The notes: generated by a model not told the origin, from the letters alone. A DNA stretch of 15,392 nucleotides from JAGOUU01 sp964609155 (GCA_964609155.1 CAZSRF010000043.1:1-15392), one strand, 5' to 3'; positions 1 to 6,301 are shown, numbered from the stretch's first letter. Translations and numbers: made by a program.

Positions 1-54
1 AGACAAAAACCTTTTGGGAACTATATTTTGGATTTCTATGCTCCGCAAATAAAG
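1..54 (+). pseudogene. Fragment of a DUF559-type endonuclease-like gene
   Basis: Frame 1 reads RQKPFGNYILDFYAPQIK, which resembles the core of DUF559 proteins (restriction-endonuclease-fold proteins, typically R-Q-x-P-hG-x-Y-I-hDFhC-P-x-x-K-L). The normal continuation (hydrophobic residues followed by E-h-D-G) is absent. After K18 the frame runs into the TipAS gene in the wrong phase and soon ends. Only 18 residues match and the 5' end lies outside the window, so this is a remnant call from motif resemblance alone. The neighbouring gene takes over within five bases, which suggests a deletion fused two unrelated genes. Confidence 0.45.
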
Positions 55-58
55 AACT

Positions 59-376
59 ATGAGAGACAAAGAGATATTCGAGGGATTCGATCCCAAGAAA
101 CAAAAAGAATATGAAGATTATTTGATAAAATCTGGGGTGGTTAGCAAAACAGAATTAGACAAAAGTTGGGAAAATGTTAAAGATTGGGATAAAGATAGTT
201 GGGATAAATTTAAGTCTGTAGAAAATGAAATTAATAAGCAATTAACTCAGTATCTACAGAATAATGTAAGTCCAACAGATTCGAGGGTTCAAGCTTTAAT
301 TGAAGAGCATTATCAATGGATTAAAAACTTTTGGACTCCTGATAAAAAAAGTTACATTGGTTTAGCAGAATTATAC
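59..376 (+). pseudogene. TipAS-domain protein, 5' part (split by IS66)
   Basis: Encodes the first 106 residues of a TipAS domain, the all-helical antibiotic-recognition domain found at the C terminus of MerR-family TipA regulators. It starts with MRDKEIFEGFDP, typical of TipAS, and continues to HYQWIKNFWTPDKKSYIGLAELY, the usual second half. The reading frame then enters the IS66 left end and stops at 391. An in-frame TAA at 50-52 precedes the ATG, so no MerR DNA-binding domain is attached. The gene was therefore either a stand-alone TipAS protein or a TipA that lost its N terminus to the deletion that brought in the DUF559 fragment. No clear ribosome binding site precedes the ATG. Joining 1-376 to 2423-2527 restores one open frame of 140 codons plus a stop, close to the normal TipAS length of about 144 residues. 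Confidence 0.82.
369..376 (+). repeat. Target site duplication, left copy (AATTATAC)
   Basis: AATTATAC directly abuts the left end of the IS66 element and is repeated exactly at 2415-2422 next to the right end. Eight bases is the usual IS66-family duplication length. Removing one copy together with the element restores the TipAS reading frame. Confidence 0.95.
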
Positions 377-400
377 GTAAGCGTCAATTAAACCCACCTT
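377..400 (+). repeat. IS66 left terminal inverted repeat
   Basis: The 24 bases starting GTAAGCGTCAATTAAACCC are the reverse complement of 2391-2414 except for one position (AATT here pairs with a copy reading AGTT on the other side). The GTAAGCG start is characteristic of IS66 ends. Confidence 0.93.
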
Positions 401-453
401 TTCATTTAAAATAATTCAGTCAAAATATCTTCATAATAATTATGGAGGTATAA

Positions 454-867
454 ATGTTAACTTTAACAGAGCAAGAACGAACGCAGTATTGGCATAGCCA
501 CATATCAAATTTTATCGCAAGTAAAAAAACACAAAAACAATACTGCAAGGACAATGATATTAGTTATGCTAAATTTAAGAGCTGGCGTTATAAGTTTTCA
601 AATGAGTTTCCACCGGACGCAGAACACCCAAAAGTCAAACAAAAGAGAGCTCAGCTCTCAAATACCATTGCAATCCCAATTGAGCCTAAGACTAGCACGT
701 TTGCTGCTGTTAATATACTTGATATCGCTATCGGGGCTGATAAACAACCAGCTGCTCCACTAGTAAAACTATTTTTAAATAAAAATATATATTTAGAATT
801 ACCAGCAGAAGTTGACATTAAAAATTTACAAAAAATATTTTCTGCTCTAGGAGTTTTACAATGCTAG
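454..867 (+). CDS. tnpA: IS66 accessory protein TnpA
   Basis: A 137-residue protein matching the small helix-turn-helix accessory protein of IS66 elements, needed for transposition along with TnpB and TnpC but not the catalyst. The N-terminal third has the family pattern: W...I..F..S..TQKQYCKDNDISYAKFKSWR, a helix-turn-helix typical of IS66 TnpA/orfA proteins. The middle is a lysine-rich linker and the C-terminal part ends in ..LPAEVDIKNLQKIFSALGVL, as usual for the family. A strong GGAGG (444-448) six bases before the ATG supports the start. The 3' end overlaps tnpB by 7 bp (ATG of tnpB at 861), which suggests translational coupling. No damage is visible. Confidence 0.9.
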   Translation: MLTLTEQERTQYWHSHISNFIASKKTQKQYCKDNDISYAKFKSWRYKFSNEFPPDAEHPKVKQKRAQLSNTIAIPIEPKTSTFAAVNILDIAIGADKQPAAPLVKLFLNKNIYLELPAEVDIKNLQKIFSALGVLQC

Positions 868-1217
868 TGCCTAAAAAAGACATGAAGATATTTGTAGCTC
901 TAGAGCCAGTTGATATGAGAAAGTCAATTAATGGTTTGGCTGTAGAAGTTATAGAGGCTTTGAGCGGCAAGCCTCAGTCTGGAGATTTGTATATTTTTCA
1001 TAATAAAGCTTCTAATTTAATAAAAGCATTGTTTTGGGATCTTGACGGCTTTGTATTGATATATAAAAGGCTTGAAGAACATAAATTTAAATTTCCTAAA
1101 ATATCTGCTATGCACACCTTATCGATTAGCCATAAGCAACTACGTTGGTTATTATCAGGCTTTGATTTTGCTAGAATTGATAACAAAACTGCTATTAAAT
1201 TCGAAGATTATTTCTAG
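861..1217 (+). CDS. tnpB: IS66 accessory protein TnpB
   Basis: A 118-residue protein of the IS66 TnpB (Orf2) family. Family landmarks are clear: ALEPVDMRKSINGLAVEV near residue 15, SGDLYIFHNKASNLIKALFWDLDGFVLIYKRLE in the middle, and LRWLLSGFDF near the C terminus. The length is normal (about 115-120 residues). The gene overlaps the end of tnpA by 7 bp and ends 37 bp before tnpC. Its exact biochemical role in IS66 transposition is not settled in the family. Confidence 0.93.
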   Translation: MLVPKKDMKIFVALEPVDMRKSINGLAVEVIEALSGKPQSGDLYIFHNKASNLIKALFWDLDGFVLIYKRLEEHKFKFPKISAMHTLSISHKQLRWLLSGFDFARIDNKTAIKFEDYF

Positions 1218-1254
1218 CTTTCTGTTGTTTTATTGTTATTTTTCATGAGGTTGT

Positions 1255-1881
1255 ATGTTACAATGCAGCATGCAAACAAAGAAAGCAAGCCATAAAATAC
1301 CTGATAATATAGTAGAGCTACAGTCGCTTGTTCTAACGTTGCTTGCAGATATAGAAAACAAAAATATCGACATTAAAAACAAAGATACAGAAATAGAACT
1401 GTTGCGTCATAAATTACAGGCTCAACTTGCAGCACGATTCGCCTCTAAATCAGAAAAGCACAAAGGCCAAATTGATTTATTTGACGAAGCAATGTTACCA
1501 GAGCAAACTGAAGTAACAGCTATAGAAACAGCTGATGAAGAAATCACCATAGCTGCGCATACTCGCAAAAAAGTTGGCCGTAAACCACTTCCAAAAGATT
1601 TACCTCGCGAGCAAATTATTCATGATTTAAGCGATGCTGAGAAAACTTGTAGCTGCGGCTGCCAAATGCACAAGATTGGTGAAGATAAAAGCGAACAGCT
1701 TGAGTGGATACCAGCACAAGTTAAAGTTATTGAGCATGTGCGTATTAAATATGCATGCAGAGACTGCGAAGAAATGGTTAAATCTGCCCCAATGCCTAAG
1801 CTACCAATACCAAAAAGCATTGCAACTCCTGGACTTTTGGCTGAAATATTAATTAGTAAATATGAAGACCACTTACCGTGA
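1255..1881 (+). pseudogene. tnpC: IS66 transposase TnpC, N-terminal fragment
   Basis: Residues 1-208 of the IS66 DDE transposase. A predicted coiled coil (about 15-60, leucine-zipper-like region of IS66 transposases) is followed by the RKKVGRKPLPKDLPR segment and the zinc-binding domain, with C132, C134, C136 and a second pair C168 and C171. The reading frame breaks just after SKYEDHLP, the point where intact TnpC proteins continue into the DDE catalytic core. The TGA stop at 1879-1881 is produced by an out-of-frame deletion. The start at 1255 follows GAGG at 1247-1250; a second in-frame ATG at 1270 is further from it. The fragment could still make a DNA-binding but catalytically dead protein. 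Confidence 0.9.
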
Positions 1882-2365
1882 AAAGCAAGCAAGAGAAAAT
1901 AATCTTAATTTTGAGCAGCGTAAAAAATCAAGAAAAGAACTAGCTTTACCAGTATTAAATAAATTTAAAGTTTGGCTTGATGATTCATCTGCTGCTGTGC
2001 CACCAAAAAGCCCAATTGGTGAGGCAATCAGCTATACACTAAGACACTGGCCAGAATTAATTAAATATGTCGATAATGGTGAGGTTGAGATTGATAACAA
2101 TATTGTTGAAAATTTAATCAGACCATTTGCACTTGGACGCAAAAACTGGCTCTTTTTTGGTAGCCCAGAAGGCGCTGAAGCTGGCGCTGTTATCTATAGT
2201 CTTATTCAAACGTGCAAATTAAACCAAATTGAACCATACGCATATTTTAAATATGTACTAGCCAACATTAGCTCTTGGGATAAAAGCGATCTCAAGGCGC
2301 TACTGCCACAATTTATAGAGCCGCAGTTATTAAAACAGGCCTATACTAATTCATTTTTAAATTAA
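1862..2365 (+). pseudogene. tnpC: IS66 transposase TnpC, C-terminal fragment
   Basis: This frame holds the last part of TnpC: YREKQARENNLNFEQRKKSR, a KVWLDD segment, then EVEIDNNIVENLIRPFALGRKNWLF and the C-terminal IS66 domain (GAEAGAVIYSLIQTCKLNQIEPYAYFKYVL). The E of the DDE triad lies in the NNIVENLIRP block and is kept. The two catalytic aspartates, which lie upstream in intact proteins, are absent. The frame is shifted by one relative to the N-terminal fragment. Together the two pieces give roughly 370 residues against about 500 in the family, so around 400 bp are missing. The ATG at 1862 lies inside the upstream fragment and has no good ribosome binding site; independent expression is doubtful. 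Confidence 0.88.
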
Positions 2366-2390
2366 AAATTTAAATATTCAAAAAATAATC

Positions 2391-2414
2391 AAGGTGGGTT
2401 TAGTTGACGCTTAC
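2391..2414 (-). repeat. IS66 right terminal inverted repeat
   Basis: Read on the minus strand it begins GTAAGCGTCAACTAAACCC, matching the left end with one difference over 24 bases. It lies 25 bp downstream of the tnpC stop codon. Confidence 0.93.
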
Positions 2415-2422
2415 AATTATAC
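2415..2422 (+). repeat. Target site duplication, right copy (AATTATAC)
   Basis: Exact repeat of 369-376, directly abutting the right end of the IS66 element. Confidence 0.95.
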
Positions 2423-2527
2423 TGTGAAAGTGATGATTTTAATAAATATTATTCTGGTTATGATTCTAGATTAAGAAAGTACTTGACAACGGCGATGAGA
2501 GAGTATGCTGAGCATAATTTGTCATAA
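2423..2527 (+). pseudogene. TipAS-domain protein, 3' part (split by IS66)
   Basis: In phase with the 5' part once the IS and one target copy are removed, this reads CESDDFNKYYSGYDSRLRKY and ends ..LTTAMREYAEHNLS plus TAA. It matches the last helices of TipAS (YD..GLA.YLRDAMR.YA in the family). No start codon or ribosome binding site is present, so it is silent in the current arrangement. It lies 29 bp from the stop codon of the convergent LysR gene. Confidence 0.85.
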
Positions 2528-2556
2528 AAAGTCAATACACCTAATTTGAGTTGGAG

Positions 2557-3399
2557 TTAATTCACTGATTCTTTTATAATATTTATGATTTCTTGACTAA
2601 TATTGTTTTGATGTTTTTCGTAACGATATATTAAACAAAGTTTATCGATATAATAAGGTGCATCAGGAACCGGTGATAAATTAGGAAATTTACAAGCTAC
2701 TCTATTTGGCAAAACTCCGACACCCATATTATGGGCTGCTAAAGAGCCAATTAACTCTAAACTAGTTGAGGTAATAGGGCGATAATTTTTATATTTGTTT
2801 TTATTAATTTTTGATAGTATCGATTTGGTTTGTAATAGATTAGGATCAAAAATTAGTGAGTTGTGTACAGAATCAGTGCTAAATAATGTTACCTTATCTT
2901 CACCAAGCTTAATGATTACTAAGTCATTATGTTTTACAGGATTAATAGCTATGGCAAAATCCAATTTCCAATTAATTACTTTTTCAGTCATTTCTCGTGA
3001 TAAGCCATGGATAAAATTAAACCGTAACTTAGGAAAGGTTTTAGAAATTTTTGGCAAAAATTTATCCACTGTATACAATGCCACTGATTGATGTATGCCA
3101 AAACTGTATTCGCCAGTGATGTCTTTTTTATCTAACGTATCAATATAGACTAGTTGTTTAATTGTATCCCATTCGTTAATCAAATTATTAGATTGCTTAA
3201 AGAGGATTTCACCAGACTTGGTTAGAGCTAAACCATTTTTCATTCGGATAAATAATTCAATATCAAGAGAGTTTTCAAGTCGTTTGATGGCATAACTTAA
3301 AGCAGATTGTGATAATCCAATGCGTTCAGCCGCTCTAGTAAGATTGTGAGTTTCAGCGACAATCTTGAAATATTTAATATCATTAAGAGTTGCAGTCAT
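2557..3399 (-). CDS. LysR-type transcriptional regulator
   Basis: A 280-residue LysR-family regulator, slightly shorter than the usual 290-310. Residues 1-60 form the winged helix-turn-helix (LNDIKYFKIVAETHNLTRAA, then LSQSALSYAIKRLENSLDIELF). The effector-binding domain follows from about residue 95, including the typical C-terminal segment TSTSLELIGSLAAHNMGVGVLP. The effector cannot be told from sequence. The gene is divergent from the secreted protein gene at 3525 with 125 bp between them, the classical arrangement for a LysR regulator and its target. A TATAAT lies at 3406-3411 on the minus strand, only about 6 bases before the ATG, with no Shine-Dalgarno between them, so the mRNA may be leaderless or the true start may lie a little downstream. 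The 3' end faces the broken TipAS gene. Confidence 0.92.
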   Translation of the reverse strand: MTATLNDIKYFKIVAETHNLTRAAERIGLSQSALSYAIKRLENSLDIELFIRMKNGLALTKSGEILFKQSNNLINEWDTIKQLVYIDTLDKKDITGEYSFGIHQSVALYTVDKFLPKISKTFPKLRFNFIHGLSREMTEKVINWKLDFAIAINPVKHNDLVIIKLGEDKVTLFSTDSVHNSLIFDPNLLQTKSILSKINKNKYKNYRPITSTSLELIGSLAAHNMGVGVLPNRVACKFPNLSPVPDAPYYIDKLCLIYRYEKHQNNISQEIINIIKESVN

Positions 3400-3418
3400 G
3401 AATATATTATATCACAGT

Positions 3419-3469
3419 ATTCAAGATATTTCATTGTACTTGTAATGGCCTACTAGCTATATTTTGAAT
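3419..3469. promoter_or_regulatory. Inverted repeat in the LysR/secreted-gene intergenic region (possible LysR operator)
   Basis: ATTCAAGATAT at 3419-3429 and ATATTTTGAAT at 3459-3469 are inverted copies matching at 10 of 11 positions, with centres 40 bp apart. The left arm lies close upstream of the LysR -10 element and the right arm overlaps the predicted -35 of the rightward promoter. This placement fits autorepression plus control of the divergent gene by a LysR protein, but AT-rich DNA gives such repeats by chance more often than usual. Confidence 0.4.
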
Positions 3470-3492
3470 ATAAGGCGGTTTGGAGATATGTT
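3464..3492 (+). promoter_or_regulatory. Predicted sigma-70 promoter for the secreted protein gene at 3525
   Basis: TTGAAT (3464-3469) and TATGTT (3487-3492) are separated by 17 bp and lie about 30 bp upstream of the start codon. The -35 overlaps the right arm of the inverted repeat described at 3419-3469. Confidence 0.45.
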
Positions 3493-3524
3493 ATTTTTGA
3501 GATTTTAAAAATTAGAGGAAGATT

Positions 3525-4034
3525 ATGATTAATAAAAAAATATTCTGTATTTTGCTGTTTTCTTTAGCTATAAATGTTTCTGCGGCTAATCTTATTATCG
3601 TTGAAGGTTCCTATCAAGGTTCATGTGCTGATAAAAAAACGATTTTGACAAATGCACGTAATAACGCATATAGCAAATTGCCTGGTAATAAACAAGAATA
3701 TGAGCAAGTATCTTCGTTACAGAGCCAGGAATATGATGTTTCTGATAATTGTGGTAGTTATGTATCAGCATCTTTTGTAAACAAAGCCGAGGATATTGAT
3801 GAAAGGACTATACAAACAATGGGTAGGTACATATATGATGATACTATTCCACCGAAGCCCAATGAGCAACCAAAAGATGTTTGGGATTTAGCTTTAAAAG
3901 ATGCATTCCAAAAAGCAAAGCTCTATTGTAATAGCGATCAGGATCCACAGTTTTTAAAAATAACCAATAAAAAATGCTATTCCCGGGGATTCGGATTATT
4001 TATCTATGAGGTGTACGTAGATTATAATTGTTAA
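3525..4034 (+). CDS. Secreted protein of unknown function, 169 residues
   Basis: Begins with a clear Sec signal peptide (MINKKIFCILLFSLAINVSA, predicted cut before or after the next Ala), so the mature protein of about 148 residues is periplasmic or exported. The mature part has five cysteines (in GSCADK, DNCGSY, LYCNSD, KKCYSR and the C-terminal YNC), so at least one stays unpaired or makes an intermolecular bond. I do not recognise a family. AGAGGA at 3514-3519 gives a good ribosome binding site. It is divergent from the LysR gene, its most likely regulator, and convergent with the gene ending at 4108. No clear terminator is seen in 4035-4107; a weak AAAATTT/AAATTTT inverted repeat (4042-4076) is not convincing. 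Confidence 0.8.
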   Translation: MINKKIFCILLFSLAINVSAANLIIVEGSYQGSCADKKTILTNARNNAYSKLPGNKQEYEQVSSLQSQEYDVSDNCGSYVSASFVNKAEDIDERTIQTMGRYIYDDTIPPKPNEQPKDVWDLALKDAFQKAKLYCNSDQDPQFLKITNKKCYSRGFGLFIYEVYVDYNC

Positions 4035-4107
4035 TGTATCAAAAATTTCTCGAGGGATACGAAATAGCTAAATTTTGCTCATAGTAGTCGCTGTCGAGGT
4101 GGTTTTA

Positions 4108-4477
4108 TTATAAATCTTTACAATTCATTACAGCTGAAATGGTTGTTGAATCAGAATTAGGAATGTTTAAAATAGTTCGAATAGATGTGGCACCTGCGGG
4201 AAATTCTGCTATGGTCTCAGCATTAATCAATACTGATTGAATTGCCACTTCAAAAGGCCCATTGCTGGGACCTGCATGATGAGGAAGCATATGGAATCTG
4301 AAATTATCAAAATCCTCAGCAAACGACGCGCCTTTTTCAAAATTAAAGATTGTCGAAGCTACATCGATTATTTTTCCCTCGCCCAAGCGCTGTATTTTAA
4401 ATTCGCATTGCGCGTGTTCAGCATAAATATTGCAAACTAATGCAGTAAAAAGAGTCAAAATATAATTTAAAGCGCAT
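4108..4477 (-). CDS. Small secreted protein with a one-base frameshift in its signal peptide
   Basis: The main frame (4458 to 4108) encodes LTLFTALVCNIYAEHAQCEF and about 100 further residues ending in VMNCKDL. The hydrophobic N terminus is the back half of a signal peptide, and the mature protein has two cysteines near its ends that could pair. This frame has only a TTG at 4458 with no ribosome binding site. An ATG at 4475-4477, preceded at proper spacing by AAGGAT (4483-4488), starts another frame that reads MRFKLY. If the T4 run at 4457-4460 (minus strand) had three T, the two would join as MRFKLYLTLFTALVCNIYA, a complete signal peptide, giving a 122-residue protein. So the gene is either a recent pseudogene, a phase-variable gene, or carries a sequencing error. 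Family not recognised. It lies 75 bp downstream of the cysteine-rich gene on the same strand and may be co-transcribed; a TATAAT on the minus strand at 4510-4515 could be its own -10. Confidence 0.68.
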
Positions 4478-4552
4478 CTTAGATCCTTATGTAATAGATA
4501 TTTTTCTGAATTATATTAATTGTATAGAAAATTAATACTTGCAAATAGAAAT

Positions 4553-4843
4553 TTAGTCTTTACAATTTAAAACACCATTAATATTTTCTATCCGTACACA
4601 TCGTATAAAGTCTTTGTAATAATATACTTTATTTACAATATTGCCTTGTCTATTTGCGCAGTTTAATTCAAAAGTACATTTAGTGGTGTAAACTGGGTCG
4701 CAAGTTTCCTGATAGGAAGCGCAATACTGTTCTTGATAACCCATAGGATAGATTTTACCATTATCAATAAAGTCTTGACAGCCAGCAAATAAAGTTTGTG
4801 AACTTAGCAATATGCAGGATAAAGTGATAACTTTTTTTATCAT
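4553..4843 (-). CDS. Small cysteine-rich secreted protein, 96 residues
   Basis: Starts MIKKVITLSCILLSSQTLFA, a standard signal peptide, followed by GCQDF. The start at 4843 is chosen over an upstream TTG at 4909 because GGAG (4851-4854) lies seven bases before it and the signal peptide starts there. The mature part of about 76 residues has seven cysteines spread evenly (GC, YC, TC, KC, NC, RC, NC), so three disulfides plus one free cysteine are possible. FAGC could also be a non-canonical lipobox, in which case the first cysteine would carry lipid and the other six could pair. No family recognised. It is the cargo gene of the first PAS-LuxR cassette: the regulator ends at 4996 and the box-type promoter lies between them. 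The 5' leader is predicted at about 90 nt. Confidence 0.8.
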   Translation of the reverse strand: MIKKVITLSCILLSSQTLFAGCQDFIDNGKIYPMGYQEQYCASYQETCDPVYTTKCTFELNCANRQGNIVNKVYYYKDFIRCVRIENINGVLNCKD

Positions 4844-4938
4844 GATTAATCTCCATTTAATTATAATATGAATATGTTTATAACCTATGAGGTTACTGAT
4901 GAATAACATTTGATAGAATTACAATAGGTTAATATAAT

Positions 4939-4969
4939 GCTATACGCAACGTAAAAACTACGCAATTTT
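4939..4969 (-). promoter_or_regulatory. Conserved box promoter 1 (AAAATTGCGTAGTTTTTAC, then TATAGC)
   Basis: On the minus strand the 19-base box (4969-4951) is followed after six bases (GTTGCG) by a -10-like TATAGC (4944-4939). The same box with one base different and the same six-base gap occurs at 12109-12139 and 12899-12929. The core GTAGTTTTTAC contains a GTA-N5-TAC dyad. The only -35-like hexamer (TTGCGT) sits inside the box and is 15 bp from the -10, short for sigma-70, which suggests dependence on an activator. It lies 27 bp past the luxR stop and drives the secreted gene at 4843. Confidence 0.7.
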
Positions 4970-4995
4970 CAATTTTATAAATAATATTACACGAA

Positions 4996-5703
4996 TTATT
5001 CATACAAGCTTTTAATCTCTAAAATAGCTGTAAAATGTTCGGTCATGATAGATTTTGGAATATCAAAAGCATAGCCACAGTTAATAGCGGCATCAACAAT
5101 AGCAGATTTTTTATTAACATCAAAGACTTGCTTAAGTTCTGTAATGTAATGCTCGACTGTTCTAGGCGAGCAATGAAGTGCAATGGCTATGTCATAATTA
5201 GATAAATTTCGTAATAATAAAAATAAACAATCGTGAGCTTTTTTTGAAAGGTTTATTTGATTGCGATCTATGGTATAGCTTACTTTTTTATGGCCAGTTA
5301 ATCTTTTATTATAGTCTGAATCAAAAATAAAATTAGCAGCTCTAAATAAGCTATTATCAATGATCATAGATTGAATCATTGTTCCCCTTATAATGTTATC
5401 ATTGTCATAATATGGTTGTTTAATTGAGTATATAGGATTTTCTACATTGTTATTCCAGGAGCTGAGCGTTATAGTTTTTAATGTTTTTCCACTCAAGACT
5501 AACTTATCTTGATCTCTAAAGTCTTTGGCTAATCTCACTGCTGGACAGTTCATATCTTTGTCATATAATCCTACGCATAAATCTGCTTTGGGATGGCCAA
5601 AAAGTAATACTGAGCACTCCTTTGTTATGGCCAAAAATTTTGAGTCTAAATCTTTTAAAAGAACTACCCCTGTAAGTTGAGATAACATGTTTTGAGTGAA
5701 CAT
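4996..5703 (-). CDS. PAS-LuxR-type transcriptional regulator (paralogue 1)
   Basis: A 235-residue regulator. Residues about 8-120 form a PAS-like sensor (LLKDLDSKFLAITKECSVLLFG at the start, a conserved DQDKLVLSGKTL and SSWNNN in the middle, then YSIKQPYYDNDNIIRG). Residues about 151-208 form the LuxR/GerE helix-turn-helix (LSKKAHDCLFLLLRNLSNYD, then SPRTVEHYITELKQVF). A tail GYAFDIPKSI follows and is also present in the paralogue at 11357. No receiver domain or autoinducer-binding domain is visible, so the input is probably a ligand or intracellular signal sensed by the PAS domain. No Shine-Dalgarno is evident before the ATG. Predicted targets, from its position and the shared box, are the secreted genes just downstream. 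Confidence 0.88.
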   Translation of the reverse strand: MFTQNMLSQLTGVVLLKDLDSKFLAITKECSVLLFGHPKADLCVGLYDKDMNCPAVRLAKDFRDQDKLVLSGKTLKTITLSSWNNNVENPIYSIKQPYYDNDNIIRGTMIQSMIIDNSLFRAANFIFDSDYNKRLTGHKKVSYTIDRNQINLSKKAHDCLFLLLRNLSNYDIAIALHCSPRTVEHYITELKQVFDVNKKSAIVDAAINCGYAFDIPKSIMTEHFTAILEIKSLYE

Positions 5704-5763
5704 ATAGTTACATTGATTTTTAATCTTCTAAGTGAGCCACCATCGTATAAACTATAAGATTCC

Positions 5764-5791
5764 ATTTTACAGTGAAAAACTAACTTTTCAA
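5764..5791 (-). promoter_or_regulatory. Predicted sigma-70 promoter of PAS-LuxR paralogue 1
   Basis: Minus strand TTGAAA (5791-5786), 16 bp, then TAAAAT (5769-5764), about 60 bp before the ATG. The spacer contains TAGTTTTTCAC, a degenerate relative of the GTAGTTTTTAC core, but at a different distance from the -10 than in the cargo promoters, so autoregulation is only a possibility. Confidence 0.5.
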
Positions 5792-5837
5792 CAAGATTTA
5801 TTGTGGGCAACACGCACAAGGGTTAATGATGAACGTT

Positions 5838-5905
5838 GACAATAAAATTGCCATTTTTATGACTATTTATTTACGCTTAAATTTTTATATCGACAATAAA
5901 ATTTG
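5838..5905 (+). repeat. Pair of 12-bp direct repeats (GACAATAAAATT)
   Basis: GACAATAAAATT occurs at 5838-5849 and 5892-5903, 54 bp apart, in the gap downstream of the 124-residue membrane protein gene. The first copy overlaps a perfect TTGACA (5836-5841) that is followed after 16 bp by TATGAC (5858-5863) on the plus strand, a possible promoter reading antisense into that gene. Function unknown. Confidence 0.4.
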
Positions 5906-5926
5906 AAATTTTGGTTTAGATCACTA

Positions 5927-6301
5927 CTATGAAAAACGTCTCTTCATCTTTGTTTTTGATTCGCTTAGATCTTCTTCGCTAAACTCTAAACCGTTCAGAT
6001 CAAAATCAAGATCAGGAGAAACGCGGTGTTTTCCTGGAAAGGCGTTATCAAATGTGTCTTTCCATTTTTTAGCTATTTCTCTTTTATGTGCTTCTAATAT
6101 TGGATCCTTTAAACATTTGCCTGAAATTCTAGGATCATGCATAGGTTTATCAATATCAGAAGCATGCTCTTTTCTTTGTAGGAATAATAATGGATAAATC
6201 ATAGCCCCTAAGAGCACTAGAAATACAGTTACGAATGATGTTCGGAATTTTACAGCAGATTTTTTAACTATTTTATCTTCAGTTTGTGTGCTTTTATTCA
6301 T
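5927..6301 (-). CDS. Single-pass membrane protein of unknown function, 124 residues
   Basis: A lysine-rich N-terminal cytoplasmic stretch (about residues 1-22) leads into one hydrophobic segment (TSFVTVFLVLLGAMIYPLLF, about 22-41), then a charged, hydrophilic domain of about 80 residues with a single cysteine (SGKCLKDP) and a basic C terminus (TKMKRRFS). The orientation is probably N-in. AGGA six bases before the ATG supports the start. It follows the 1606-residue protein gene on the same strand with a 56-bp gap and no visible terminator, so the two are likely one operon. It could assist membrane placement of that protein. No family recognised. Confidence 0.72.
   Translation of the reverse strand: MNKSTQTEDKIVKKSAVKFRTSFVTVFLVLLGAMIYPLLFLQRKEHASDIDKPMHDPRISGKCLKDPILEAHKREIAKKWKDTFDNAFPGKHRVSPDLDFDLNGLEFSEEDLSESKTKMKRRFS

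Larger units (their letters stand above)
377..2414 (+). mobile_element. IS66-family insertion sequence, internally deleted
   Basis: A 2038-bp element bounded by about 24-bp inverted repeats that start GTAAGCGTCAA, the typical IS66 end, and flanked by an exact 8-bp duplication. It carries tnpA, tnpB and tnpC in the standard order on the plus strand, with tnpA and tnpB overlapping. Complete IS66 elements are usually about 2.5 kb. The missing length is in the middle of tnpC, where two of the three catalytic acidic residues should lie. The element is therefore probably unable to move unless a related copy supplies TnpC. It sits inside a TipAS gene. The perfect target duplication and 23/24 matching terminal repeats indicate a fairly recent insertion. 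Confidence 0.95.

Noticed and set aside
554..763. Short frame overlapping tnpA in another phase
   Set aside because: tnpA is a clear family match over the whole region; the overlap frame has no support.
4042..4076. AAAATTT/AAATTTT inverted repeat between convergent genes as a terminator
   Set aside because: It is short and all AT with a long loop; no GC stem or T tract is present.
4237..4440. Plus-strand frame opposite the frameshifted secreted gene
   Set aside because: The minus strand shows a signal peptide and a ribosome binding site; the plus frame has neither.
5770..5781. TAGTTTTTCAC in the promoter of PAS-LuxR paralogue 1 as a fifth box
   Set aside because: It carries an extra base in the core, lacks the AAAATTGS flank and lies two rather than six bases from the -10. 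It is mentioned with the promoter but not counted as a box.
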